Source: Armatimonadota bacterium
GTDB lineage: Bacteria; Armatimonadota; UBA5829; DSUL01
NCBI GenBank assembly: GCA_025998755.1
Contig: AP024674.1
Location: forward strand, 682,001-746,000
Length of the DNA: 64,000 bases
Reading direction: 5' to 3'
Shown piece after piece: positions 54,976-63,710 of this stretch (the first letter of the stretch is position 1; each line of letters opens with the position of its first letter). The notes below the pieces were generated by a model. It was not told where the DNA came from, ran no database searches, and saw only the letters and a list, made by a program, of their open reading frames with translations. Made by a program: the position numbers and the translations under genes.

Positions 54976-55755
54976 TCAGAAAATCGGCTCCAGGATCTCT
55001 CCCCTGATGCCCACCATCTTCACGTCAACGGGCACCTGTTTTCCGGCGGCAAGCACCGCCTGTTTGGCCGCCTGAACCAACCCGAAGCAGCAGGGAACCT
55101 CCATGTGCAGCACGGTGATGGATTGGATGTCGTTCATCTCCAGGATGGCGGTGAGTTTCTTCAGGTAGCCGCCAAGGTCATCGAACTTCGGACATCCGAT
55201 CACAACTGCTCGACCCCGCAAAAAGTCCGGGTGGAACGATGCCAGCGCGAAAGGCGCGCAGTCGGCCGCGATCAACAGATGGGCATCCTGGAAATAGGGT
55301 GCTGCCGGGTTCACCAGGTTGATCTTGACGGGCCACTGCCGCAGCTCGCTCGGAGTAGAAGGCGCGTGGGCATCGTGCGCCGGGCGCGGGGCCTGTTCGC
55401 GGAAGTCCATCATGCGTGCTCCGGGGCACCCGCTATGGGCAGCCTGAGCGGCCCCCGGCGATTGCGCGGCGTGCGAGTGAGCATGATCGGCCGCTGAGAT
55501 ACCCTGTTCCCGCAGGCGCTTTTCGACGGCGGCCTCATCGAACTCTTCGGCCTCACGTTCCTCGATGGTGATGGCTCCCTTTGGACAGTGCCCCAGGCAG
55601 GCTCCCAGTCCGTCGCAGTAGCGTTCGGACACCAGCCTCGCCTTCCCGTCCACAATGGCCAGTGCGCCTTCCACGCAGTTCGGGATGCACAGACCGCATC
55701 CGTCGCACTTCTCTTCGTCTATGCGGATGATCTTCCGCAGCGTTGTGACAGCCAT
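54976..55755 (-). CDS. 4Fe-4S ferredoxin-domain protein of unknown function
   Basis: A 259-residue iron-sulfur protein. Residues about 17-62 have two 4Fe-4S motifs, CDGCGLCIPNC and CDGLGACLGHC-P, of the bacterial-ferredoxin type, the second with a CxxxxxCxxxC-P layout. A His/Ala-rich linker (about 87-135) follows. The C-terminal half has IAADCAPFA, VVIGCPKFDD and MEVPCCFGLVQAA, more cysteines that could bind a cluster or metal. This is the family of redox proteins seen beside hybrid-cluster proteins or NO-response regulators. AAGGAGA lies before ATG 55755, and an FNR-type operator precedes the promoter. Confidence 0.82.
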   Translation of the reverse strand: MAVTTLRKIIRIDEEKCDGCGLCIPNCVEGALAIVDGKARLVSERYCDGLGACLGHCPKGAITIEEREAEEFDEAAVEKRLREQGISAADHAHSHAAQSPGAAQAAHSGCPGARMMDFREQAPRPAHDAHAPSTPSELRQWPVKINLVNPAAPYFQDAHLLIAADCAPFALASFHPDFLRGRAVVIGCPKFDDLGGYLKKLTAILEMNDIQSITVLHMEVPCCFGLVQAAKQAVLAAGKQVPVDVKMVGIRGEILEPIF

Positions 55756-55824
55756 GTTCCGTCAGGTCTCCTTTTTCGCCGGGTTGGTGGAGAGTACGGG
55801 GCAACAGGCCCCGCTGTCAGTCTT

Positions 55825-55830
55825 ATGATA
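55825..55830 (-). promoter_or_regulatory. -10 box of the 4Fe-4S gene promoter
   Basis: On the minus strand TATCAT (5 of 6) lies seven bases before the predicted start G at 55818. No good -35 box is present (GGCTCC), as expected when an activator is required. Confidence 0.5.
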
Positions 55831-55851
55831 GGCGTCACGGGGAAAGGGAGC

Positions 55852-55867
55852 CTTGACGGAGGTCAAG
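55852..55867 (-). promoter_or_regulatory. FNR/DNR-type operator (TTGAC-N4-GTCAA)
   Basis: A perfect inverted repeat CTTGAC-GGAG-GTCAAG. Its centre lies 41.5 bp upstream of the predicted start at 55818, the class II activator position. TTGAC/GTCAA half-sites with N4 spacing resemble those of FNR-, DNR- and NnrR-like regulators (FNR itself prefers TTGAT-N4-ATCAA). No regulator gene is in the window. Confidence 0.62.
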
Positions 55868-55899
55868 ACCGCAAAAAGTCCGCTCCGCAGCGATAATGC

Positions 55900-57363
55900 T
55901 CAGCGGGCAGCTTCAGTCAGCCGCGAGATCTCGGCAGCCTTCTCGTCTGCCACGCGGGTGCTGAGGCCCACCCAGTACCGTTCCGGATTGCGCAGGCGGC
56001 GCATCTCGGGTGTAAGCTCGGCGATCCGCTCCTGCGCGTAAGCCCTGATGGTATGAATGTCGGGACCGGGTGCAACCCGCCGCCCGTCGCGAAGGACGCA
56101 CTGCAACATCTCCACCGACTTCAGTTCCGGACCAAAGGTGCGGGTTCGAGCATACTCCACGCGGTTGTGAGACACGCACGCTTTCCCCGCCGGAACCTCC
56201 TCGTCCAGCGCCAGCAGCACGTCACCGACAGGCGCTCCGTCCGAACGGTAATACCGCACAACTCGCTTCGGTCCCGGATCGGTGGTCTTCTCGATGTTGG
56301 AGGACACCTTCATTTTGCTGGTCATCCGGCCGTTCTCTGCCACCGCCACCAGCTTGTAGACACCGCTGAGGGCAGGTTCGGAGCCTCCTGTGACGAGGTG
56401 GGTTCCCACGCCCCAAGAGTTGATCCGGGCTCCCTGGCGTTTCAGGTCGGCTATCAGTTCTTCGTCCAGGTCATTGGAGCCCACAATCAACGGATCCTCA
56501 AATCCCGCTTCCGTAAGAGTGCGGTGCGCCAGCTTGGAAAGATAGGCCAGGTCCCCGGAATCCAGCCGCACGGCAGCCCTGCCTTCCCAGCCCTGTTCCC
56601 TTCGGGCCTGCAGCACGTCAAGGGCCGCAGGCAGACCGTTCGCCGCCGTGTCATAGGTGTCTATCAGCAAGACGGGGTTCCTGGGGAAGATGTCCAGATA
56701 CGCCTGGAAAGCCGTCTTTTCGTCGGGATAGCTCATGATCCAGGAATGAGCCATCGTGCCCAGCACGGGGATGCCAAGCAGTCTGCCGGCGAGCACGTTG
56801 GAGGTGCCGCAGCACCCCCCGATATAGGCAGCCCGGGATGCGCTCAGCGCGCCGTCCGGACCCTGCGCCCGCCGCAGGCCGAACTCGATGACCGGGTCTC
56901 CCTCTGCTGCGAAACAGACTCGCGCTGCCTTGGTGGCCACCAGCGTCTGGAAGTTCAGGCGGTTCAGCAGAAGGGTTTCGATCAGTTGCGCCTCCGCGAT
57001 GCCCCCGTGCACCCGCACAATGGGCTCGTGGGGGAACACTGGCGTGCCCTCCGGCATCGCCCAGACCTCCCCGCGGAAACGGAACTCTGGCAGCCAGTCC
57101 AGGAATTCGTCGGGAAGGGTGCCCAGCGAACGCAGCCATTCCACCGCGTCTGCTGAGAAATGCAGATTTTCAAGATCATCCAAAAGGTCTCCCAGCCCGG
57201 CGAAGACGCAGAACCCGGTGTGGGATGGAAGAGCGCGGAAGAAGTATTCGAAAACAGCCGGTGTGTCCTGGCGCCCGTGGTGGACGTATCCGGCCATCAT
57301 GGTCAACTGGTAGTAGTCTGTCAGCAAGGCCATCGCCTCCGATGGCCAGATTCTGCGCTCCAT
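55900..57363 (-). CDS. pncB: nicotinate phosphoribosyltransferase
   Basis: A 487-residue enzyme that makes nicotinate mononucleotide from nicotinate and PRPP in NAD salvage. The signature regions are ALLTDYYQLTMMAGY (about 11-25), EFGLRRAQGPDGALSASRAA (about 162-181), GTMAHSWIMSYPDEKTAF (about 203-220, with the active-site His), AVRLDSGDLAYLS (about 260-272) and GVGTHLVTG (about 314-322). The frame is open to 57723 with a long non-conserved head; I use ATG 57363, which has AGGAG about ten bases before it and begins the conserved domain. It is followed by the 4Fe-4S gene with 144 bp between. Confidence 0.93.
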   Translation of the reverse strand: MERRIWPSEAMALLTDYYQLTMMAGYVHHGRQDTPAVFEYFFRALPSHTGFCVFAGLGDLLDDLENLHFSADAVEWLRSLGTLPDEFLDWLPEFRFRGEVWAMPEGTPVFPHEPIVRVHGGIAEAQLIETLLLNRLNFQTLVATKAARVCFAAEGDPVIEFGLRRAQGPDGALSASRAAYIGGCCGTSNVLAGRLLGIPVLGTMAHSWIMSYPDEKTAFQAYLDIFPRNPVLLIDTYDTAANGLPAALDVLQARREQGWEGRAAVRLDSGDLAYLSKLAHRTLTEAGFEDPLIVGSNDLDEELIADLKRQGARINSWGVGTHLVTGGSEPALSGVYKLVAVAENGRMTSKMKVSSNIEKTTDPGPKRVVRYYRSDGAPVGDVLLALDEEVPAGKACVSHNRVEYARTRTFGPELKSVEMLQCVLRDGRRVAPGPDIHTIRAYAQERIAELTPEMRRLRNPERYWVGLSTRVADEKAAEISRLTEAAR

Positions 57364-57509
57364 ACGGGTTGTCTCCTGCTTCTGCCCAGTGAGAGAGGCT
57401 ATCGCGTGCATTGTGGAGAAGAGGCCGCCGGAATGCAAGAGGGGAGGAGATCTTCTGGAGATACTGTGACGTGCTGGAACTCTGGGCGTTTCTGGTTGCG
57501 GGAGTGGCG

Positions 57510-59654
57510 ATGACTGGAGATCCTCAAATGGGGCCCGTCGGGCGGCCGTCGGTTTTTCTGGACAGCGCTGAGGTTGCCCGTCTCCGGCAGGAGATTCGCA
57601 CCCTGCCCTGGAAGCGCGATCTCTACGAGGGCGCGGAAGCCACCTCGCCTGTCTGGCGGCGCAGTGCCAAACCGGGGCCGGACGCTCGGCGCTGGTTGGA
57701 AAAGGACATAGTGATTCCCGCACGCGGGGGACACTTCCATGACTTTTTTTGCGAGTGCGGCAATGTGCTCACTTGGCCGAAGGATCTCCTGCCTTCGCCC
57801 GAAGGATATGCCTGCACCGCCTGTGGCAGGGTCTACAAAGGCGAGCGCTACGACGCGGCTGTGCGCCGTGAGATGCATATGGCCCTTGCGCAAGGAGCCC
57901 TGAATCTCGGGCTGGCGTGGCAGGTGGAGCAGGATGAGCGTTTCGCGCGAAATGCGGCGGAGATACTCCGGAAATACGCAGCCGCATATCCCGGCCCGCA
58001 TACCGGCGTTGTCGAGGGAGGTATCATCTACCAATCCCTTTGCGAGAGTATGTGGGTCATCCCGCTTGCGGCGGCCTACGACCTAATCTTGGACAGTGGA
58101 GCGCTTACAGAGAAGGACCGCGCGGATATCGAGGAGAATCTGCTGCGTCCCTGCGCGAAGGGGCTGATGGAATGCGGGACGGACGGCAACTGGGGTTCCT
58201 GGCACCTTTCGGCTGTCGGAGTGGTGGGATATGCCATCCGAGACCCGGAGCTGATATCTTATGCGCTCGCATCTTTCCGGCATCAGATGGCGGATCAGCT
58301 CGGGGATGATGGTCTGTGGCCGGAGTCCGTCCACACGTATCACTTCTTTCCGCTCCAGGCGTTCCTTTACCTTGCGGAAGCGGCAAGGCATAACGGGGAA
58401 GACCTTTATCATCTGGAGGCGCGGCCGGGCAAGGGCTTGCGCGCGATGTTCCGCGCCCCGCTGGCGTATGCTTATCCGGACCTGCGCCTTCCGGCCATCA
58501 ACGACGGATGGTGGGAGACGTGGCTTCCGGGTCAGTTCTACGAGTTGGCCTGGGTGAGATATCGTGACCAGGCCTTTCGGTGGGTTGTGGAACAGCGCGC
58601 AAAAGCGACGGGGCGGTCCGGTCTGTGGGCGCTGTTGTTCGGCGAGGACCTGCCCGGAGACACTCCTGCTCCTTCTCGGAAATCCCACAACTTTCCGGTG
58701 CTGGGCGTCGCAGTGCTTACAGGCCCCGGAGACAGCGTGCTGACGTTCGATTATGGTCCTTTCCTCGGGCACGGCCAACTGGACAAGATGGGCGTCACCC
58801 TCTACACCCGTGGAAAGCTCTGGGCGGCGGACTACGGGACGCCGGGGTACGGTTCGTCCATTCTGCCGTGGTATATCGGCACCGCGTCCCACAACACGGT
58901 AATGGTGGACGGGTCGAATCAGGAGCGAACCAGTGATCGGCGCCTGACGCTGTTCGCGGGTGGACCGCAGCTTGAGGCCGCTGTCGCCGAAACCGAGGAA
59001 GCTTATCCGGGAGTGTCGCACCGGCGGAGCATCGTGCGCGCGAGGGATGACTTCATCATTATCGATGACCTGGAATCCGAAAAACCGCGGACGTTCGACT
59101 GGCTCTTCCGCAGCGAGGGAGCTATGTCCACTGTCGCCAGTGGCCCCCCTGCGGAGTCGAAGCTTGCACTGGAGCACGTTGCAGTCGCGAAGTCCTTGCG
59201 TGTCAGTGGGCCAGTCTCGCTCTCCTGGCGTCAGGGGGAGGACGAACTCAGGCTGAGTCTTTTCTGCGACGATGCGGCGGATGTCTTCCTTGCACGCTGC
59301 CCCGCCGAGACCGCGGCGCGCCAGGTTGAGATGATTGCGGCCCGGCGCACGGGTGTGCGGGCGCGTTTCGTGGCTGTTCTGACCTCTGGGTCTGTCGGAG
59401 AGGACGTGCGTGTCTCGATGGAAGGCGATGTTGTCCGCATCCGCCGCCAAGACCTGGAAGATTTCGTCACGCTCCGGCCGGTATGTTCCTCAGAGCTGGC
59501 CACAGATGCCCGCTTCTCGCTAGTGCGCCTGGTTGCGGGGAGGCCGTCGCTGGGAGCGCTTGTACAAGGGTCGACCCTGCGATGGAGGGACCGCGTCCTG
59601 ATTGAGGGGCCTGTCCGCGGCTGGGTGCAGAAAGCCGTTGCTCGGGAGCCGTAA
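57510..59654 (+). CDS. heparinase II/III-family polysaccharide lyase
   Basis: A 714-residue protein in two parts: an alpha/alpha toroid (about 20-385, with a Cys-rich CECG...CTACGRVYKGERYD knuckle at about residues 78-112 and RREMHMALAQGALNLGLAW) and a beta-sandwich heparinase II/III domain (about 390-690). The latter has GTASHNTVMVDG, with the conserved catalytic-region His. Lyases of this kind cleave acidic polysaccharides by beta-elimination. There is no clear signal peptide, so an intracellular oligosaccharide lyase is possible. GGGAG precedes ATG 57510. It and the GH2 gene that follows look like one degradation unit. Confidence 0.82.
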   Translation: MTGDPQMGPVGRPSVFLDSAEVARLRQEIRTLPWKRDLYEGAEATSPVWRRSAKPGPDARRWLEKDIVIPARGGHFHDFFCECGNVLTWPKDLLPSPEGYACTACGRVYKGERYDAAVRREMHMALAQGALNLGLAWQVEQDERFARNAAEILRKYAAAYPGPHTGVVEGGIIYQSLCESMWVIPLAAAYDLILDSGALTEKDRADIEENLLRPCAKGLMECGTDGNWGSWHLSAVGVVGYAIRDPELISYALASFRHQMADQLGDDGLWPESVHTYHFFPLQAFLYLAEAARHNGEDLYHLEARPGKGLRAMFRAPLAYAYPDLRLPAINDGWWETWLPGQFYELAWVRYRDQAFRWVVEQRAKATGRSGLWALLFGEDLPGDTPAPSRKSHNFPVLGVAVLTGPGDSVLTFDYGPFLGHGQLDKMGVTLYTRGKLWAADYGTPGYGSSILPWYIGTASHNTVMVDGSNQERTSDRRLTLFAGGPQLEAAVAETEEAYPGVSHRRSIVRARDDFIIIDDLESEKPRTFDWLFRSEGAMSTVASGPPAESKLALEHVAVAKSLRVSGPVSLSWRQGEDELRLSLFCDDAADVFLARCPAETAARQVEMIAARRTGVRARFVAVLTSGSVGEDVRVSMEGDVVRIRRQDLEDFVTLRPVCSSELATDARFSLVRLVAGRPSLGALVQGSTLRWRDRVLIEGPVRGWVQKAVAREP

Positions 59655-59685
59655 GCGGCTCTTTCACCGGAGGATTTCCCTGGGA

Positions 59686-61647
59686 ATGAAAACAGTGTAT
59701 GACCTTGCCTCTCTTCAATGGAGGCTGTCTGGCTGGATACCTTATCTTTGGTCGCTGGAGCGGACGATGGAAGTCGGCGCTTCGCCGAAGGCCGAGATTC
59801 CGGCCCTTCCCGCCCGGGTGCCGGGTTCCGTGCAGCAGGTCTTGCGGGACAACGGTTTGCTGCCGGACTGGAACACAGGTTTGAATGCCCGCCACTGCGA
59901 GTGGGTGGAGAACCGCCACTGGATTTATGAGGTGGAGATCCCTTCGGAGTGGCTTCGGTCTGGCAGCATCATCCGGCTGCGGTGCGAAGGGCTGGACTAC
60001 TGCGGCTGGGTGTTCCTGAACGAGTCAGAGGTGGGTTCGTTCCGGGGCAGCTTCATCCCCCACGTCTTCGACCTGACGCCGTACCTCAGAGACGGCCGCA
60101 GCGTTCTGCGCATCGTCTTTGACAGCCCGCCGCGGTGGCTGGGGCAGTTCGGTTACACCTCCCGGATGACGGAGTGGAAGACGCGCTTCAACTACACGTG
60201 GGACTGGACGGTGCGCCTGGTGCAGACCGGCATAACCGGCGGGGTCTTTCTGGAGAGGGTGGACGGCGCCGAGTTGGCGGACGTCCGGTGCTGGACCGAG
60301 ACGGACTCTCAGGCTAAGACGGGTTGGATGCGCATCCGCGGAGCGGCAACGGGTGCAGCGGGTTTTACGGTGCGGGCCGTCCTGACGCGCAACGGGCAGC
60401 CCCGAGCGTCCGCTGAGTGCAACGGGCCGGAGCTTGCCGCAAGGGGCTTGGATATTGGTCCCTTGCCGGTGGATCTGTGGTGGCCGAACGGGCTGGGGGA
60501 GCAGCCGCTGTATACCCTGGAGGTCTCCTTGTGCAGCCCGGATGGCTTCGTCCATGATCGTCACGTCTGCCACGTGGGATTCCGGGAGGTTTGCTGGCAG
60601 GCGTGCGAGGGGGCTCCGCAGGAGGCGGACCCCTGGGTCTGCGTTGTCAACGGGAAGCCTGTCTTCTTGCAGGGTGTCAACTGGACGCCGATCCTGCCTC
60701 TCTATGCGGATGTGTCGGAGGCACAGTATCGCCACCTTATCTCGATGTACCGGGATATGGGGTGCAACATTTTGCGCGTGTGGGGCGGGGCGGCACTGGA
60801 GCGGGAGGAGTTTTATAATCTGTGCGACGAGTCCGGTCTGATGGTCTGGCAGGAGTTTCCGCTGTCTTCCTCAGGGCGGGAAAACTTGCCGCCTTGCGAT
60901 GATGAATCCATCAGGGCCCACGAGGAGATCGCCCGCTCCTACATTGCTCGCAGGCAGCATCATCCGTCCCTCATCCTGTGGTGCGGGGGCAACGAACTGC
61001 AGACTGAGAATGCTCCCTGCGACCTCTCCCACCCCCTGCTCAGACGGCAGGGTGAGGTGGTGGCGGAGATGGATCCCGGGCGGCGGTTTCTGCCCACCTC
61101 CGCCAGTGGGCCGCGCTTCTATGCGGATCCGGCCCAGTTTGGGACGGGCGTCCACTGGGATGTGCACGGCCCCTGGAAGACGGAAGGAAGTGTGGAGGAC
61201 TGGCGTGCATACTGGGAGTCGGACGACGCTCTGATGCGCTCCGAAGTGGGTGCTCCGGGGGCTTCGCCGGCCGATATCATCCGGCAGTACGCCGGAGACT
61301 GCGACGTAATGCCCGCCACTCCGGCCAATCCGCTCTGGCGACGGACCTCCATCTGGTGGATCGAGTGGGACAGATTCGTCCGCGAATACGGGCGGGAGCC
61401 GGAGTCGCTGGAAGAGTATGTGGCGTGGAGTCAGAAGCGGCAGGCGGATCTTGTGCGGATCGCGGCGGAATGCTGCAAGCGACGCTTCCCGCGCTGCGGA
61501 GGGTTTATCGTCTGGATGGGGCACGACTGCTTCCCCTGCACCGCCAATACGGCCCTCATAGACTTCCACGGAAGGCCGAAGCCTGCGGCTTTGGCGCTGG
61601 CCGAAGTGTTCCGGGGCAAGGGGGCACAAAAGGAGGGTGGCTCTTGA
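59686..61647 (+). CDS. GH2 beta-mannosidase-like glycosidase
   Basis: A 653-residue GH2 enzyme. The sugar-binding jelly roll (about 25-180, ENRHWIYEVEIPSEW), the Ig-like domain (about 185-300) and the TIM barrel (about 305-640) are complete. The barrel has FLQGVNWTPILPLYADVSE, the acid/base Glu437 in WCGGNEL, and the probable nucleophile Glu520 in MRSEVGAPG. The pattern NWTPI...WGG fits GH2 beta-mannosidases and exo-glucosaminidases rather than beta-galactosidases. No signal peptide is visible, so it acts in the cytoplasm or needs another route. GGAGG lies upstream of ATG 59686. Confidence 0.84.
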   Translation: MKTVYDLASLQWRLSGWIPYLWSLERTMEVGASPKAEIPALPARVPGSVQQVLRDNGLLPDWNTGLNARHCEWVENRHWIYEVEIPSEWLRSGSIIRLRCEGLDYCGWVFLNESEVGSFRGSFIPHVFDLTPYLRDGRSVLRIVFDSPPRWLGQFGYTSRMTEWKTRFNYTWDWTVRLVQTGITGGVFLERVDGAELADVRCWTETDSQAKTGWMRIRGAATGAAGFTVRAVLTRNGQPRASAECNGPELAARGLDIGPLPVDLWWPNGLGEQPLYTLEVSLCSPDGFVHDRHVCHVGFREVCWQACEGAPQEADPWVCVVNGKPVFLQGVNWTPILPLYADVSEAQYRHLISMYRDMGCNILRVWGGAALEREEFYNLCDESGLMVWQEFPLSSSGRENLPPCDDESIRAHEEIARSYIARRQHHPSLILWCGGNELQTENAPCDLSHPLLRRQGEVVAEMDPGRRFLPTSASGPRFYADPAQFGTGVHWDVHGPWKTEGSVEDWRAYWESDDALMRSEVGAPGASPADIIRQYAGDCDVMPATPANPLWRRTSIWWIEWDRFVREYGREPESLEEYVAWSQKRQADLVRIAAECCKRRFPRCGGFIVWMGHDCFPCTANTALIDFHGRPKPAALALAEVFRGKGAQKEGGS

Positions 61648-61736
61648 CAGTGCAGCCACCTGCAGGATACTTACCTGTGCAAGCCGGCAGGGGGAGGGCA
61701 TCCTAGTTCCGTGGCCGGCCTGAGAGGCAGACTGGC

Positions 61737-62756
61737 TTGAAGATCATCGTCACTGGCATATCCAACTCCGGCCGCCGCGAGTTCATGGAGGACTTCGAAC
61801 GGTTGTGCCGGCAGAAAGGCGCCGACATCTCCTTCTTCGACATCGGCACCGTGATGAAGCAGACCGGCAAGGAGTCAGGGATAGACTTCACGGATCTGAA
61901 GGTGCTGGACTCCGACGCGACGGTCCTGTCTCTGGCGCGAAGGACGGCTTTCTACAAGATTTCGCTCGAAGCGCAAAAGACCGAGCACTCCTGCGTCGGA
62001 ATTCACGCATGCTTCCGCTGGCGCGGGATCCTGCTGGAGGGGCTGGCCTACCGCGAGGTGCTGGAGTTTCCGGCGGATATCTTCCTGAACGTGGTGGATC
62101 ACATTCAGGATGTCATCGCACGCTTCCAGGCGAATCCTCAGTGGAGCTGGATGCAGAAGGACGAAGTGGGCGTCTGGATGGACGAAGAGGAGTTCATCAC
62201 CGAGCAGCTCGCCAAGCTGTGCAACAAGCCCTTCTACGTAGTGGCGCGGGAGCAGCCGGTGGAGGATGTCTACGACCTGTGCTTCGGGGACAAGAAGAAG
62301 TTCTATCTGAGCTACCCGATCACTGTGCTGGAAGATACCCCTGAGGAGCTGGATCGCATCCGTTCCTCTGTGGATCGCTTGCGCAAGACCTTCATCTGTT
62401 TTGACCCACTCTACATCAAAGATATGACGCTGGTGCGGGAGCTGGAGAAGATGGATCAGGAGGCGCGCATTGCGGATATTGACAGCCGGATGATCGAGCA
62501 GATCAAAATGCGCACGGTGGACCGGGATTACCAGTTCATCCGCCAGAGCGACTTCGTGGTGGTCATGTATCCCACCGAGAAGCTCTCACCCGGCGTGCTT
62601 TCGGAGATGAACTTCGCATACCGGTATAACAAGCCGGTCTATGCGTATTTCCCTCACGCCCGCAGCCCGTTCTTCGAGACGCTCTGCGACCGGATCTTCG
62701 ACCGCGTGGAGGATCTGGAGGAGTTCCTCATCTCGGGCGGGGCCGGAAGCCGGTAA
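61737..62756 (+). CDS. P-loop-like protein fused to a deoxyribosyltransferase-like domain
   Basis: A 339-residue protein of unusual make-up. The N-terminal half resembles an adenylate-kinase-like P-loop fold, but the Walker A is GISNSGRREF (7-16), where the conserved Lys-Thr/Ser is replaced by Arg-Arg. EFPADIFLNVVDHIQDVIARF (in part) fits the acidic second strand. The C-terminal part (about 195-335) has FICFDPLYIKD, FVVVMYPTEKLSPGVLSEMNFAYR and VYAYFPHARSPFFE, similar to nucleoside 2-deoxyribosyltransferase-like folds. I know no characterised member. TTG 61737 follows GAGAGG by nine bases. It may be a nucleotide- or NAD-related sensor. Confidence is in the coding call, not in a function. Confidence 0.7.
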   Translation: MKIIVTGISNSGRREFMEDFERLCRQKGADISFFDIGTVMKQTGKESGIDFTDLKVLDSDATVLSLARRTAFYKISLEAQKTEHSCVGIHACFRWRGILLEGLAYREVLEFPADIFLNVVDHIQDVIARFQANPQWSWMQKDEVGVWMDEEEFITEQLAKLCNKPFYVVAREQPVEDVYDLCFGDKKKFYLSYPITVLEDTPEELDRIRSSVDRLRKTFICFDPLYIKDMTLVRELEKMDQEARIADIDSRMIEQIKMRTVDRDYQFIRQSDFVVVMYPTEKLSPGVLSEMNFAYRYNKPVYAYFPHARSPFFETLCDRIFDRVEDLEEFLISGGAGSR

Positions 62757-62859
62757 TCGCCGGGGCAGGGAAAACGGCACGCGATGGCCAAGAAGGCGCT
62801 TGTGCGGGCTTCATCCGGCGGAGCCAGCCGGCATACAGCATTCCAGGAGGTCAGACGGA

Positions 62860-63681
62860 TTGACGAAAGATAGCATTGCGCCCATTGAAGGGTCCTGGGC
62901 GCTGATACTCGGGGCGTCCAGCGGATTCGGCGAGGCCGCCAGCATTGCACTGGCGCGGGATCTGAAGATGAATATCTTCGGCGTGCATCTGGATCGCCGC
63001 GCGACGTACGATAACGTGGAGCGTATCAAAGCGGCCATCCAGGAGACCGGCAGCCGTGCGGTATTCTTCAATGTGAACGCCGCAGACGAGGAGAAGCGCC
63101 AGTCGGTCATCGAGAGCATTCGCCAGGAGCTGGACGGGGCCGAGGAGGGTAAGAAGATCCGCGTGCTTCTGCACTCCCTGGCTTTCGGAACGCTGAAGCC
63201 CTACATAGCCGACAGGCCGGAGGACGCCATCAACCGGGCAGCGATGGACATGACCGTTGACGTCATGGCGCACAGTCTGGTCTACTGGGTGCAGGATCTC
63301 ATTCGTAATAATCTGTTCAGCCGGGGCGGGCGCGTGTTCGGGATGACCAGCGCGGGGGACTATCACGCATGGAAGGCTTACGGCGCGGTCTCGGCCGCCA
63401 AATGCGCGCTGGAGTCCCACATCCGCCAGCTGACCCTGGAACTGGCTCCGTTCGGCATCACGGCTAACTCCATCCGCGCCGGAGTCACGGACACCCCCGC
63501 ACTCCGCAAGATCCCCGGGAACGAAAGGATGATTTCGGAGGCGCTGCGGCGCAACCCCAACGGACGGCTGACTACGCCGGAGGACGTGGCCGGCGCCATC
63601 GTCTGCCTGTCCCGCCCGGAGGCGCAATGGATCACGGGGAATGTGATCGGCGTAGACGGCGGGGAGTTCGTCACGGACTGA
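62860..63681 (+). CDS. enoyl-ACP reductase-like SDR
   Basis: A 273-residue SDR with the dinucleotide motif GASSGFG (18-24), LLHSLAFG (104-111), and Tyr174/Lys181 in a Y-x6-K arrangement, the spacing seen in enoyl reductases (FabI/FabL-like) instead of the usual Y-x3-K. The region SAGDYHAWKAYGAVSAAK and the end ITGNVIGVDGG fit this group. The Rossmann loop is the classic SDR one, unlike textbook FabI, so a divergent FabL-like enzyme is my best call. TTG 62860 has AGGAGG nine bases upstream. It overlaps the next frame near its stop. Confidence 0.75.
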   Translation: MTKDSIAPIEGSWALILGASSGFGEAASIALARDLKMNIFGVHLDRRATYDNVERIKAAIQETGSRAVFFNVNAADEEKRQSVIESIRQELDGAEEGKKIRVLLHSLAFGTLKPYIADRPEDAINRAAMDMTVDVMAHSLVYWVQDLIRNNLFSRGGRVFGMTSAGDYHAWKAYGAVSAAKCALESHIRQLTLELAPFGITANSIRAGVTDTPALRKIPGNERMISEALRRNPNGRLTTPEDVAGAIVCLSRPEAQWITGNVIGVDGGEFVTD

Positions 63682-63710
63682 CGGACAGACCTGCGGGCGC
63701 GGCCGCCGTA

